Origin: Thysanoteuthis rhombus
Lineage: Eukaryota; Mollusca; Cephalopoda; Oegopsida; Thysanoteuthidae
Assembly (NCBI GenBank): GCA_963457665.1
Contig: OY735207.1
Location: forward strand, 56,500,699-56,564,698
DNA: 64,000 nucleotides
Reading direction: 5' to 3'
Positions 12,360 through 25,224 of this stretch are shown in pieces. Position 1 is the first letter of the stretch. Every line of letters begins with the position of its first letter. The notes under the pieces were generated by a model. It worked only from the letters and a program-made list of their open reading frames with translations. It did no database searches and was not told the DNA's origin. Made by a program: the position numbers and the translations under genes.

Positions 12360-12490
12360 GCCGATACGCTTCAGCTTATATGGTGCTGAATCCTGGGTCA
12401 TATACAAGCACTCCTGTCTGTGCAACATCAATAGCACAAACAATGACAGACGTGGTATACCCTCCAAAATAATCATCCTAGAAGCCAAGC
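12360..12490 (+). pseudogene. short LINE reverse-transcriptase fragment
   Basis: One frame reads LYGAESWVIYKH followed by Cys-rich residues. The LYGAE-W-x-Y/L pattern is typical of the segment after the reverse-transcriptase core in many non-LTR retrotransposons. Only about 40 codons are left, with no framing tail. Assignment to a clade is not possible. Confidence 0.4.
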
Positions 12491-12647
12491 CATTATGCAT
12501 ATGTGTGTGCATGAGTGTGTGGATCTGACAAAATTATGTGAGGAAAGTTGACAATTTGAGAGAGAAAACAGTTACGACTACCGTATTACAAACGGGCGTA
12601 TATGTTTGCCATCATTTGCTCATACCATTGTTTGACAGAAAATCTAA

Positions 12648-12649
<2 letters not shown>

Positions 12650-12687
<38 letters not shown>
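12650..12687. repeat. (TA)n microsatellite
   Basis: Short pure TA array; 12688-13190 beyond it holds nothing recognisable. Confidence 0.9.
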
Positions 12688-12690
<3 letters not shown>

Positions 12691-13189
12691 GTGTACATAT
12701 AGTGTAAACTGCTTGTTTGTAGTTGTGTATTCGATTATTTAAGAAAAACAAACTATTGAGCAGGTGTTTGTTTGGATATTGTCTAGGTATGTGTTGGGGT
12801 AGGGAAAACTGTTTAATCACGTGATTGATTTTTGTTAAGCAGGAAAAATGATGAAGCACAAATCTAAGAGACTCGTTTAAGCGTTATTCACTTAGGAAAC
12901 AAGAGGAAAAAACAATGTAGGCCTCGGTAGAATACTTCCACTTGTTTCACGGTAAATAAATAGAGAAAAAAAAAGTAGTTTGGAAGTGATTTTGTATTGA
13001 AACAGCGACGAAGAAAAATGAAGCAGATGTTATTAGAGAAGAAGATAAAGCTAAATAAATTATTAAGTGCAAAGCAAGTTTGAAAAAAGAAAGATGGCGG
13101 CGATGTTTTCTTCGGAGTAAAATAAGTAGTGTGCTTCAGGATGAAAACATCTCTAAGTAGGAGAAACATTTATCAAAATAATTGAAGCC

Positions 13190-13192
<3 letters not shown>

Positions 13193-13231
<39 letters not shown>

Positions 13232-13440
13232 GCCGTTCCAGATCCACTGGTTGACTAGGATCTTTCCCAGCTCCCTTACAACGATTACGACGTCATTATC
13301 GTGTATGCGTTGGTAGCGGCTAATGGGGTCATAACCCGTTACTATTGTTTTCTTGTGATCTGGCTCTAACTTTAGAATTGTCCATCTCCTAAACAACATG
13401 GTAAACATCATGGAAAGAACAACTTAGGCTGCTGAAGGAT
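13193..13440 (-). repeat. (CAT)n with adjoining unknown element
   Basis: A (CAT)n run (13193-13231) abuts about 190 bases that are open on the minus strand (13411-13229, 60 codons). The geometry, a body followed on the minus strand by (GAT)n, matches the RTE copies. The sequence itself does not match them, so this may be the 3' end of another LINE subfamily. Confidence 0.35.
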
Positions 13441-13814
13441 TAAATTCCACTCCAACTTCTGATCCCACTGAAAATGATTCCAACAACTTTTGTATTGAAT
13501 ATAAGATAAATAAAGAGAATTTAAAAAAAGATTATGTTTTCCAATAGCTGTGCAATGGGTAATGTTGTCATATAAAGCTTTATACTCGGGATATTAATTC
13601 TCAACTCATGTTCAACATTCAGTCAGTTACGCAAAGACAACAAAGGAAGCTAAGTTATCATACTATTGAACTCATGGTTTTAATTTGTATTTTAAGGCAT
13701 GGACCCCCAACCATTCTGTAATAGATACCAAAGAGTTCCACGGACCCCAGATTCGAAACCACTGAAATAAACCCGTACGCATCTGTATGATAAATTTCAA
13801 GTTAATCATATCCA

Positions 13815-13880
13815 ACATTTTACAATTTAGCTCAGTCAGTAAGAGAGTATCCTAGTTGTGAGTTCAAATCACGGAAAAGG
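13815..13880 (+). repeat. tRNA-like promoter remnant (SINE head)
   Basis: TTTAGCTCAGTCAGTAAGAG resembles a tRNA A box and GTTGTGAGTTCAAATCAC a B box, about 35 bases apart as in tRNA genes. No complete cloverleaf is evident, so a SINE head is more likely than a functional tRNA. Confidence 0.5.
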
Positions 13881-14950
13881 GATCTGAATTCTATACATCA
13901 GTTTATACCCATTATTTTGGAGAGGATGTTTCTCGTTCTTGCTTTTGTGATAGTGAAAAAATTAAGGTAAAAAAGGCAACTCAAGATTTAAAGTTGGATA
14001 GAACTCCTGGTTGAGATTTTGACAAAAATATCTTTCAACTGAGAGAGCCACTTTTTTTTTCAAAATAAGAAACAATACTGGGAAAAACAGGAAGACAGTG
14101 CGTGGAATTACAAACTCAGTCCCGATCGGATGTGGCTGTGTCACTCTCCTTATCTTCTCTAATGTATCTGTCCTTGTCTGACCCTACTGATAGCGTTACC
14201 TTTTTCTTTGTTCAGTCAGTCTTAATTTTGATTCACCATTCATCAGATGCCACGAAGAGATGTCGCTCTTCAGCAGTATCGTTCCATCTAAAGCCTTATC
14301 TTGTAAATGAAAGCCTTGATCGAGGTTCGAAGTGTTTAACTATCTCAACCACCAGGGAGTCAACGCATCTCATTTTTAATGATCGATCAACCGATACAGA
14401 TTTTGATGGTCATTGAAGTGAATTAGGGGAACACGGAAACATAATCACGGAAGATTTATGACTGACCCTACATGAACCCAAAGATCTTTTTTTGAAGTAT
14501 CTAATATCTGCCATCTCTCTTTGTCAAGCCACCCAAACATTCGACCAGCGGCAAAAAATAGATCCACCCAATTATAACATCGTTTTCCATTTTTTCTTTT
14601 TTCAACCGATTAGAAATTAACTCGAGTGGACCGATTTTCATTGACTAAGAATCATCTCAAAACCACACTGTTAAATGTCTTATGATTTAATGAGTTTCCT
14701 TTACTTGGCGTGACGAACTGAATAAGTTCAAAAAGAGGTAGGTCCGTGACGCTGGCGATAGAGAAGTCATGCAAATCTTGGGGAAAGTCTGTGTCCAACC
14801 ATAGACGCTAAAAGGTTAATAATGAAAAAGGAGTAGGAATCACATACATACACATACACACACACACGCACATACACACACGATTAGGTAGGAATTTAAT
14901 CTGGACTCATTTGGCTTTTGAATTATTCTAGCTTATCGCACGATGTAATG
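13881..14950. other. unassigned sequence
   Basis: No element was recognised. A 104-codon plus frame at 14102-14416 has no familiar domain and no splice context. CA-rich steps occur at 14845-14882. Confidence 0.35.
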
Positions 14951-14959
14951 TTGAATAGT

Positions 14960-15040
14960 TAGTTGCAGTAGTGAAGCTTTTGTAGGTCTGTGTAAAATGT
15001 AATCATCGAGCCGGGTTCGAATTCCAGACGATGTTTTCTC
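14960..15040 (+). repeat. possible tRNA-derived SINE fragment (B box only)
   Basis: GAGCCGGGTTCGAATTCCAG contains a near-consensus pol III B box (GGTTCGAATTC). The expected A box upstream is not clear. Confidence 0.3.
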
Positions 15041-15169
15041 AATTCTCTTGCTACTCATGATAAATCCACCTCTTCTAGGGGTGACTGATGAGGCAGGCTT
15101 GGCTCACGAAACTGTAAAGGCAACAAATTTAGAAGAAAGACAGGTTGGAATTAAAAACTAGACGTGGAA

Positions 15170-15525
15170 TATTTCATCATCATCAGTCTTTTAACGTCCA
15201 CCGTTCCCCAGAATTCGCCACACTTATCTCTCGTGGGCGTTGTGGAGCCAGTATTTTCTAAATTTGTCTAGTGCATCTCTCCATCTTGTATTATGTCGGC
15301 CTCGGTTTTGCATGTCATCTTTAGGAATCCAAGTTATGAGTCGTGATGTCTATCGGTTATCTGTCATTCTTGCAACATGGCCTGCCCAGTGCTATTTAAG
15401 TTTTTTAACAGATTCTATGATATCTCGGACTCCCGTTTTCTTCCTTATATACTGTGGTGTCTTGGGATCTCTCCTTGTGAGGTTGAGCATAATTCTCTCT
15501 CGTGTATGTTAGGTAAATAAAATTT
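15170..15525 (-). pseudogene. RTE-type LINE remnant, 3' end
   Basis: The minus strand carries the family 3' end: a short ATCATCATC tail remnant at 15176, then a segment equivalent to 4075-4400. Landmarks include CATGGCCTGCCCAGTGC (GHVARM-like when read in reverse), and TGAGGTTGAGCATAATTCTC, which encodes the ERIMLNLT region. It is truncated upstream and out of frame. Confidence 0.65.
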
Positions 15526-15537
15526 AAATGAATATGG

Positions 15538-15540
<3 letters not shown>

Positions 15541-15571
<31 letters not shown>

Positions 15572-15802
15572 GTCTATCTATCTATCATGGTGTGCTTATA
15601 TCTACGTATCTATCACGCTGTCTTCGTAAATTGAATATTCTCTAATTACAAGTATTTCATAATATGGTCATCCATTTATCTTTCTAACACACTTTATTCG
15701 CTAATAAAATATTCTTCATTTACAATTATCTCATCATTTATCTCCTTTCGTGAGAAGAGGAGGTTTCTATATTCATTATAGTGACATTCGTTCAAGGGCA
15801 AA

Positions 15803-15859
<57 letters not shown>

Positions 15860-15900
15860 TGTGTGTGTGTGTGTGTATGTGTGTGTGTGTGTGTGTGTAT
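15541..15900. repeat. (TCTA)n, then (TA)n/(TG)n microsatellites
   Basis: TCTA units span about 15541-15588. TA units span 15803-15857, followed by TG units to about 15900. The DNA between is unassigned. Confidence 0.9.
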
Positions 15901-15959
15901 CTTTTCGTTTGCAATAACTAATAAAATCGTAGCCCTGGCGTTCTACGTAATAAAATCTA

Positions 15960-16290
15960 TCGCTTGCTGGTCACCTTCGCAGTTTCGGCCTGTTGATCTG
16001 CCGATAAAGAGTGAACGGTGCGTTGAGATGATCTCCATTACATTCAGGAGTGAAAACAATGGACATTATGAACAGAAGCACAATCGTGGGGCACCCAAGA
16101 AGCGCTTCGAAGGCCAGCACAAGAAGCAACCTCCTCTAGTCAGCATCCATCTTCAAACGAGCATCCAGGAAGCAAGCAACAAGGAAGTCTGACCTCAATG
16201 TATACACACGGCTTGCTCAAAGGTTGAAGCTGACGAACGAACTGCTGTTGAAAACGAGGAGATAAGAGGAACGGGAGGGGTTGCCCTTTA
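15960..16290 (+). pseudogene. LINE ORF2 C-terminal remnant
   Basis: The frame ending at 16192 reads NRGAPKKRFEGQHKKQPPL, matching the basic segment (GAPKKR[FY]KDxLKK) near the C-terminus of many LINE proteins. About 50 bases on, another frame gives RFEADRTAAVENE-like residues, the usual next landmark, after small indels. It is therefore a frameshifted C-terminal tail. The upstream reverse transcriptase is not visible. Confidence 0.5.
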
Positions 16291-17645
16291 TATACCATTA
16301 GCTGTGTGTGTTCTGAGACCTGAATGCGTAACTTGACTGTTAGTCGTCAAACAGCTTAACCCTTTTGGCTTGACCGGAGTAAAATTATAAAGGGCCATAA
16401 AATAGGTTACAAAAATTGTGTTATTGTTTTCGTTGCATACAGTGTCCCATTGGTTGTTGTAATCGTAATCGTTTAAAGCCGTAATCGTACGGAAGTGAAA
16501 GTAACGAGCACAATATAGCACAAGTAAATATCACGAAATTCGACAAATAAATGTTACAAGTTTGATGATAATTTCAATACACAAGAATTTGGAAATGATA
16601 GATAAAGAGCTCTTATTCCTTTCGAAAGCAAAGTGGTCTAACATGTTTCTGTGCGTAAAGTATCCACTTGATGAGTTTAAAAATGTCTTTTCGTAGAAAT
16701 ATCTTTTATGATTAAGAAAGTTTTTGTTGTAGTTTACTCACAAACGGAGCTTCTGTCCGAGATTGACCAGATATTTGAAGACTATACTCTTTAGACAGTC
16801 AATTTTTATTCGTTCTCATCACTGTTCTTGTCTCGACTTCTTTTTGCTTCTCGGGCGCTACCCGATCCGTTAGTGTTCGAATCGTCGGGCTTATCTATTG
16901 CAAATTCAGAATGCCCACAAACTAACTTTGATCAGTTTTCTCAACGGCGGAGATCAAGCTGAGGTCAGACAACAATAGAATAGCCCTGAACTATATTTCC
17001 CCTGTATTCAACACAATTTAATTTACAGGTTTCGACAGCTCCATCCGGTCTCGAGGAGAGAATCTTATGTCTGTCAATTCAACTCAAGTCATTGCTTCCG
17101 AGAGACGGCAAACAAAGACACATCAAAACTAAATTTCACTTTTCTTTTTCGATGCAAGCTTGCACAAACAATTTGCGCTCAACATAACCTTTTGTATTTG
17201 AAGAGTTGCGGTGTAAAAGTTCGCGACACCCATTCTGCGCGAGAAAGGTTTGTTCATTCTTAAAATGCATGTGCAAATAGAATACTATGCATGTAATTTG
17301 TCGTAAGTGCTGAAAGGTCTGTGCTGCGCGGATTCGGCATACCTGAGTTACCTGATGAGATGAGAATTCTATTATTTTACGTATATACTTCCAAGTCCTG
17401 TACGGATACCACGGGATCAAGCCAGTTTCAAGAACGAATCTAATATCTAGTTGAAGCAAAAAGCATAGAAGTTTAATGTGAAATCCTTGGATGCTACAGG
17501 GTCAAACATCAATCTTACTTACGTCTGAAAATTATTACTGCAATTTCGTTGCATATATAATAGATAATTGTTTTAAAAGATTTTTCATATAAGTGTGTTA
17601 ATTAGAATTAATGAGCCTTTGCCTATTTCTGACGAAAGTTCTCAT
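16291..17645. other. unassigned sequence
   Basis: No repeat family recognised. The minus-strand frame 17459-17136 (107 codons) is the longest non-repetitive one, but I see no domain, signal peptide or convincing splice sites. Confidence 0.35.
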
Positions 17646-17649
17646 AGAC

Positions 17650-17845
17650 TTATTATAATGGCTCAGTCGATAAGAGAGTTGCTTGCAGATCACTTGGTTG
17701 TGATTTCCAAACACGACAGTGACATGTTGATTTCAGAAATAGAATAAGCTCTTATGTATTTCTTGAAGAAAAATAAATAATAAATTAGCTCAGTTGGTAA
17801 GAGACTCACCTGCTGATCATTTGGTTGTTATTTGATTTCACGGCG
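17650..17845 (+). repeat. two tRNA-like SINE heads in tandem
   Basis: The first (17655-17715) has TGGCTCAGTCGATAAGAG and GGTTGTGATTTCCAA; the second (17788-17845) has TTAGCTCAGTTGGTAAGAG and GGTTGTTATTTGATTTC. Both keep the A-box/B-box spacing of a tRNA. They lie about 130 bases apart, suggesting a dimeric SINE or two insertions. Confidence 0.5.
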
Positions 17846-18386
17846 GGGAAACAATAACCATTTTATTTCTCAGATTAGTTTAACGTTACTTGACGGATGA
17901 ACAGCGAAGGGTTCGCTCCTATGAACTTGTTGAGGAATGTTATTGTTGTTGTTATTCTTGTTACACTAGATCAGTAAAGTCAACTCCTGCATTGAGCTGG
18001 ACTTTGATAGAATCGAGAAAGCTGCAGTTATCAACTATTGAATGAATGCATCCTAGCCAAGAGATCTAGATAAGGAATATCTCTATCATTCCGTGGGTGG
18101 AACGACGTTTGATGCTAGTAAGAAAAAAAGAATTGATTTTCTCATAGATTTTTGTCGGGCAAAATATGCCACAATTATGAAATCCCCAGTGAGATAACGA
18201 ACTCGTTTGCAATGTCTCTCAGAATTTTCAATATGAACATCTTTCCTCTGATCTATTCTTTGATCTCTTTTAGTTGATGCGCTATTCGTACAGCGTTACG
18301 TTCAAGACCAGTCATCCCAGCCAGATATGGTTTATATCTACGAACAGTCTTTATTTAATAGATAAAGAGTTAGATGGATAGATATA

Positions 18387-18389
<3 letters not shown>

Positions 18390-18480
<91 letters not shown>

Positions 18481-18648
18481 GAGACGGATGGATGAATGGA
18501 TTGAGAGAGATAGAGGGGGAGGTTTATTTCTTTTTACGATAGAGTAAAAAATGGAGAGCAGGGGTTGACGTGTATCTCTTTTTACGCTAGAGTGAACAAA
18601 GAGAGAGGGTGGGTGTTTATTTCTTTTTATAATAGTTTGAAAGAAAAG

Positions 18649-18680
<32 letters not shown>
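18390..18680. repeat. (TA)n-(GATA)n and GA-rich tract
   Basis: TA units (18390-18450) pass into GATA units (18451-18480), then a GA-rich stretch with two GGTTTATTTCTTTTTACGAT-like blocks, and a (GA)n run near 18650-18675. Confidence 0.85.
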
Positions 18681-18689
18681 CGGATAAAG

Positions 18690-19860
18690 ATATTTATTTC
18701 CTTTGCTCGCTTAGATTTTTTGCTAGGATAGCTTATCGGCTGGGATGGCTTAGATCAAAAGTAGCGACCTTATTCATTCAATTAAAGCAGTCGATGTCTT
18801 TGTGGAAGTCTTTTTTCAGAAGTTTCTGATGCAATCGGCATTTGGGCAAGGTTTCAAGAGATTACGCGCCCTTATTTCTAAAAATCATTTGATAAAAAAA
18901 ATTGGGGTCATCAGCAGCGAATAGAATTGAAAATTAAAACCTGATTTGATTCTTTAAAAAGTGAAAAACAAACCTTATGTATGAGGATACGATGTTGTAG
19001 AGGAAATACGGCCTGAGCAGCCTCAGCTATTGATGGGATGTGAAGTGGCCTCTCAGTTTGAGGTGAAGTAGTTTCTTGATAAGGTCAGGGTTTGTAGAGG
19101 CCTCCCAGTGGGAGGAAAGGATGAGGAATTTTGATTGAGATTAAATCGGGGCTGACAGGGCAAAGGAAAGCAAAAACAATTTATTCTGGGCTGACCAGTA
19201 TAGATCGTAACAGAAATGCCAAGAGACGAGAGAACGGAATGGAAAAGATAACGGCAGTGGCAGAGGCACATTAATCCAGAACTGAACATGCCATTCACGA
19301 ATTTTGAATCTTTTGTTCTCAGCGTATTCTGATAGCAGGGGGTCTCTCTTGGTCCAACGGAAGAATCAACGACAACTATTCTCCTATTCAGTGTGCTTTG
19401 CCTTGATGCTCAATCTCCACAATTTTTACAATGTATTCTCAGCCCTCCTCTTTTCGAAGTTGCTCATGAAACCCTGAGAAGCAACACGGCACCTGTTCCA
19501 ATAGACCACTCCATTTTTCTTCTTAGAAAAAAATGCATGGCACTCGACATCGTTTAACAAAGGAGACTGGATGGTAATTTTCATGGGAGCATTGAGAATT
19601 CTTGGGTATCAGTGTTCATTTAGGAAGAAAATCGATTTTAAAACCTAGCAGATTTCTCTTCTTTGTTGAGTTCAGTTGTGTATAAAAAAGCAGTCCAACG
19701 GGTTTTTGAAGGTTATTAATGTTCCTCAAAAAATATTGTTATGTCAATATTCTCTCTGGTATATGAAAAAAAAAATCCGTCTAATTCACTTTATAAGCGT
19801 GTCTCTATTAAGTCAGAACGTGATTGTCTCTTAAAACAGTTTTTTTTCCATCTCTGAACT
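18690..19860. other. unassigned sequence
   Basis: Nothing recognisable; only short frames. Confidence 0.35.
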
Positions 19861-19919
19861 CTGTAAAGTGTGAAGAGCTTCCAGAAAGTTTTATGTCGAT
19901 ACAAACATTCTATTCTAAA

Positions 19920-20870
19920 AAAAAAAAGTAATTATTTTTCTTCCCTTTTCTTTCAATTGTTATTCTTTCTTTTTTGCTCTTTCTTATTTTTTCATTTTTT
20001 TTTACTATCTCTCCTGACTTCTCCCTTCTTTTTCCATGTTTTTCCTTTGCTTTTCATTTCACTCTTGTTATTCTTCATTTTCATCAATCTTTCTTTTTTC
20101 ATTCATCTTTTCTCTTTTCATTATTTTCATGCTTTTTTTTCTTTCGTTAAACTTCCATCTTTATTCTGTACTTCCTTTTTCATTCATCTTTATTCATATT
20201 TTCTTTTTTCTTTCTTCTTTTCCTTTCCCTTTCTTCTTTTCCCTTATCCTTTATTTCTTCTTTACAATTTTCCAATTAACCTTTTCCTTGTTTTCTTCTA
20301 TTATTTCCTATTTTCACTTTTGTTTTTACTTCTTCCGAGAATAATTTCTTTTCATTTCGATGAAATTTTCCCAGACTTCATACCTTTTTTCCTTTTTTCA
20401 TTTTTTCTTTACTTTTGCGTCGTAATTATTTCTGAAACTTTCTTCCTTCCTTCAACATTTTTTCCTTCATTTTCTTTCTTTTTTCCTCTTGTATTCTATT
20501 CTTATTTCTTTTCTGGCTTTCACTTTCGATTCTATTTCTTTCTTTCTTTTCTCTTCTATTTTCCTTCCTTTTCTTTTCCTTTCGCCACAAATTTTCCTTC
20601 AATTTTTTTATTTCTTGTTTTCTTACAATTTCCTTCCCTAATCATCTTTTTCTTCTTTCTTTTACTTCCGTACTTTACAATTTTTCTTTTCTCCTCCCTT
20701 CATCGCGATTTCTTCTACCCTTTCTTCTTTCTCTTCTTACGATTTTTTTTCCTTCGCTTGTTGCCTTTTTTCCTTCTCTTCCTTTCCATTCTTTACGATT
20801 TTTCTTCCTCTTTTCCTTTCTCCATTACGATTTCTTATTCCTTTTCTTCTTTCGTCTCATTTAAAATCAT
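19920..20870. repeat. ~950-bp pyrimidine-rich tract
   Basis: The plus strand is overwhelmingly T and C (TTTTCTTTCTTT-type, non-periodic). It yields a spurious 348-codon frame rich in Phe, Leu and Ser. Confidence 0.85.
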
Positions 20871-21059
20871 AGCAGATGCAGACACTGTCACCCTGCTACT
20901 TACAAAAGATTCATGAAGACTGAAACATCGAAAATGAAACATGCACACACTAGCAAACATGGATGTGTACACGCATTTTACGCACGTATACACTGATGGA
21001 TAAGCATGTATATGCAGACATATATTTCATATAAGTTGATCGGGAGAATGAATTCCTTT

Positions 21060-21068
<9 letters not shown>

Positions 21069-21138
<70 letters not shown>

Positions 21139-21205
21139 GGAGAGAAAGTGAGATTGAGAGAGAGAGAGAGAGAGAGAAGAAAAGAGAAAGAGAGATTGAT
21201 AGATA
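21069..21205. repeat. (TA)n followed by (GA)n
   Basis: TA units span 21069-21131, then GA-rich sequence to about 21205. Confidence 0.9.
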
Positions 21206-21386
21206 GGGTTGAAAAATATGAATATTTATGAATATTTATAATTAGAAAATACACTTGCTTATTATGAGCACGCATGTGTCTAGGTATGTGCTTGCTTGAA
21301 GGCATAGATTATTGCACGAAAATAAATTATCTTGAATTAAATCATCAATTCAAGGAAAAGTTACTTACTGAAAATGCATATACCCC

Positions 21387-21578
<192 letters not shown>

Positions 21579-22009
21579 CGCTGCTTTAAGTTGAATCAGA
21601 ACACTGATTAGTTTATGGAGCCATTTGAATATTTCTAAAGATCTATGCTACCACAGTACGCCAATCTACCCATATAAAAGCCATTTATACAATTTAGTAT
21701 GTTCAATTGCACTATTGGTTGAGTTGTCGTCCTCCCATCCTGTTATTACCAGGAAGTAATTATGGATCAGTCCATGTCGAATAGAACAACATGGGTAATA
21801 AAAGAGTTAAACTATTGTAAAAATATGAAATTGTCTATTGTGACATAAAAATGAAGATAACGTCATGGGTACTCTCAGAACCTAACGTCTGATCACATAG
21901 TAAGAATTCTTGAGTTGAGTTGAGACTTGAAAAAATTTGAAAGTAGGATATTTGAATCATTAAAACTGAATTTAAAAAATCACAGACATGAATACATATA
22001 ATTAATAAC

Positions 22010-22285
22010 TGTGTCATCCACAGACAGATGTTTTGTTGAATAACAACTCTTTTGTGTGGCTAGAGACTCAATATCCCTTCCAGTAACGCTCGGTAGGATC
22101 GAAACTTTTGCTTTAGACCCAGAGGCAGATGCTCTATCCCTGTCTTACGCAGAATTGGACGATCCGTAGGACCAAATGAAGCGATATATTTATTTACGCA
22201 TAATTCATCCACCAGAATGCTCAATTCCAGAGTTAGGAGAGAATTGCACAATATGCATATGATTTTTAGCCACAATAATTGGGTT
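22010..22285 (-). repeat. tRNA-derived SINE, copy 2
   Basis: The reverse complement carries GGTCTAAAGCAAAAGTTTCG, GGTGGATGAATTATGCG, and the 3' motif CTGTCTGTGGATGACACA. It aligns with copies at 10.25, 44.7 and 50.9 kb. Unlike those, no (TA)n tail is seen at its 3' side, so the tail may have been lost. Confidence 0.65.
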
Positions 22286-22351
22286 TGCATTGTATCCGAG
22301 TTAATACGGCAACAAATAGTAAATTGATAAAATTAGATATTGAATGAAGTG

Positions 22352-22640
22352 GGCTGGTTAGTCAATCAAGGGAAACCGTCACCTGATCATCATACTGTCA
22401 GGGGGTGATAAATTAAAATTTGGAAAAAGGGGTGATCAATGGATAAGTCACTTCTCTCACCTTTTGTTGGGTAGTGATCGCTAAAAGAGTCTGAAATACA
22501 ACTTGAAAACTGAAGAAACCTATCTTGACAGATATGTTTCACCGTTTTTAAATAACTATTTCGCAATTGTCACCCATTGTATGTTTCTCAATCCATCTGT
22601 ATTTGGCTTGTCAAAGTGATTTACAATTCCCAGTGACATT
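22352..22640 (+). repeat. TGATCA-box dispersed repeat
   Basis: It contains GGTTAGTCAATCAAGGGAAA, AGGGGGTGATAAATTAAAA, AAGGGGTGATCAATGGATAA and GGGTAGTGATCGCTAAA in family order. The 3' half after about 22500 is diverged. Confidence 0.7.
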
Positions 22641-23227
22641 TTTCGTATATGTTTTGTTTTGTTTCTTAAATTAGACTGTCTGTCTTGCAACTCTTCTTGC
22701 TTAGATATCTGATTTTTCCTACCCAACATGACTAACTGACCTGGTCCTTTTCAAGGCTTGAAATTTCTATTCATTTAATCTTTGTACGTCATCAATTGAG
22801 GTCTACGTCGGGCGATCGGGTTGTGGCAGTGTTTTTTTAAAAAGTTTATTGATAGTTTGGGATTAGCGTTACATGCAAACGAAAACGTGACATGGGTTTT
22901 CATATTGTTATTAGTTTACATATTGACGTCAATAATTGAGCGATTCGGCAATCGTATTTTACTTTTCTGAAACATTTTATTTCACGACATTTTCTTGTTC
23001 ATTCAATATTTCCCAGATATTTTACAAATATTATAGTAAAATCAAGTGAAGGTACTATTTATCAATTTTAGCCAAAAATTTAATTCTAGATTTAGTTAGT
23101 TACATCACCAGACTTCACCAATGATACGAGCGTGATGGACAGCATATGCTTGAGGCTTCTAAATAACAAGAGCTTTACAGATTTTTTGATTCGTTTTTTT
23201 ATTGAAATCGTCACGATTTTTCTGTTA
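22641..23227. other. unassigned AT-rich sequence
   Basis: Nothing recognised. Confidence 0.35.
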
Positions 23228-23560
23228 GGTGAGTTTATTGCTATGGCCTCTTTGTGGAGTATTGGGTAGCAACTATACTAAACCAGCGCAGTCTGCTCTT
23301 GACGACTCTTTTTCAGCTGATGCCGGGTCAGTCCGACCGCATTTGGCACGCTCCCAACAGATTCTCTCCAGATCCAGCTTGGTCTCCAAACTCTTCTCTT
23401 CCGCTGTGGATTCTTCCAGTTGAGTGGCCGCATTCAAAAACCTTTTTAAGTGCAGGGAATTAGCTGTGGCGAGCGAAATGAGGAGATATAACTTCACCAG
23501 CGCCGTTTATGTCAGAAGATTCTTTCCAGGCAGACAAACATGGCCATAAGAAAGCTCTAA
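23228..23560 (-). other. GC-richer island, possible LINE tail
   Basis: Base composition is clearly richer in G and C than the flanks. One minus frame reads RKRRVWRPSWIWRES, with GLTRHQLKKSRQEQTALV after it. The layout loosely resembles the C-terminal end of some LINE proteins (RPxxxWR, later DRxxWRxLV). Another minus frame, 23497-23273, is open for 74 codons. A decayed LINE end is my first guess and an exon the second. Confidence 0.3.
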
Positions 23561-23599
23561 AACTAAAATCCTGGCGAATGAAATTTTATATAGAAATCC

Positions 23600-25220
23600 T
23601 CTTCACTACGTGACGAATTTTTCTATACACAAATTATAAGAATCGACGCAAAATACCAAAAAGTGTTTTTCTTCAATATGCCGTCATTATTTCATTCGTG
23701 AGAATATTGATTAAAAAAGCTGGTCAAGGGACGGGAATGTAAATTAACGTACCATGTGTGTGTATGTGTGGCGTGAGGAAGTGCAAGTCCCAAAGTTTTT
23801 GAATAAATTGGAAAATGTAGATACACAATCCCTTATTTCTAATTTTATTGATCGATTATTTTAGAATTACCACCATTGAGAGAAGTGTTGTAATTTGATC
23901 GAAAGAATAGCATCATAATTTAAGACTTTCTAATTCAAGGCAAAAAGTCATGAGAAGAAATGGGTGGTTTTAAAATTACGTACCTTAATAATTCACCACA
24001 GTTGTAACGATTGTAGGAAAAAAACTAAACGGTTAAACAAAACTATTTCATTTATAGAAAAAAAAATGATGTGAGTAGAAAAAATAGAACGGAAGGAAAT
24101 TTGTTTTCATTTCACCAAATGAACAATAACAAGTTCATCGTAAAACTTTGTTTGATTGGTACAAATTTGAGCAGAGGATTGTACAATTCAAGCCAGTGGC
24201 CTCTCAGGAAGTTTTCACATATGTATTTTATATGTGGTATAATTCTTAACATTACATAATTTCATATCTTTTTATTATTAGAATTTTTACATTATCATTA
24301 AAACTTGAAATAAAATAATGTGTGAATAAAGTAGTAAAATATAAATAAAATTACTAATTATTTTTAAATCTTGATTTTTTAAAAATGTATTTGAAAAGAA
24401 GTTTATTCATTTTTTTGATTTTCGATTAAATCATAGTAGAAATATTTTCTCCCTTTTTTTCATCCTACATATCTGTATTCATTACTATCTTTGAGTACGA
24501 TATTACCAACAGTTCTCTACAAATGTCGAATGATTTTTGTACAAAGATGGGCAACAGGATGAGTGAGAAGTGATAAAATTTGGGGATGGAACCAGGAATT
24601 TTTCTTTTGATCAACATATTATGATGTATTTTTCATACATTTCAATATCTGCTCCTGTCTATCCTCACGATATCTGCAAAAAATTGCAATGGAATATTGT
24701 GGATTGGTAAGGCAAATATTCAGGAAGATGTAATCAAATTCGAAGGTCGATCCAGGAATCTTTTTTTCGATTAAGATATATCTACGTATTTTTTTCATGA
24801 ATTTCTATATTCGCTCGTGTGTATATTATCGCAAATAAAATGATCCCTATTTCCTTGAAAATGATAGTTTCTGGTTTACTCAAGATTTCAAAATTTATTC
24901 ATTTACTTGTTATAATGTGTTTATAAAATATGGATCGAGGATTCCTGAGAGTCAATTTTTGCTTATTATATGTTTTGAAAACCTTTATCAAATTACCCAG
25001 ATATAGTATGAGATTTAAAATACATGTAAAATATACAGAAATAAACTATAGATATACATAACGAAAAAGAAAAGATTGTTAAATCAGGAAAAAAATTGCA
25101 TGTATATGTTTTAGTGTATTGGGGGGGGGTAGAGGAGAGTGAGTCTGAAGTCTTTATTATTGAAAATCCTCAGGTTTCGTGAGCAATCAAACCTGATCAG
25201 ATAATAAGTACTTTATTCAA
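23600..25220. other. unassigned AT-rich sequence
   Basis: No gene. Two related blocks with AGGAATTTTTCTTTTGATCAA (24594) and AGGAATCTTTTTTTCGATTAA (24751), each followed by ATGATGTATTTTTCAT-like text, suggest an old local duplication. Confidence 0.4.
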
Positions 25221-25224
25221 ATGT

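Noticed and set aside
13815-17845. Functional tRNA genes
   Set aside because: A-box- and B-box-like words are present at 13.8 and 17.7-17.8 kb, but no acceptor-stem pairing or complete cloverleaf is seen; SINE remnants fit better.
19870-20916. 348-codon plus-strand open frame
   Set aside because: It lies wholly in the pyrimidine-rich tract; the product is almost only Phe, Ser, Leu and Tyr, with no domain structure. Stop codons are rare simply because A is rare.
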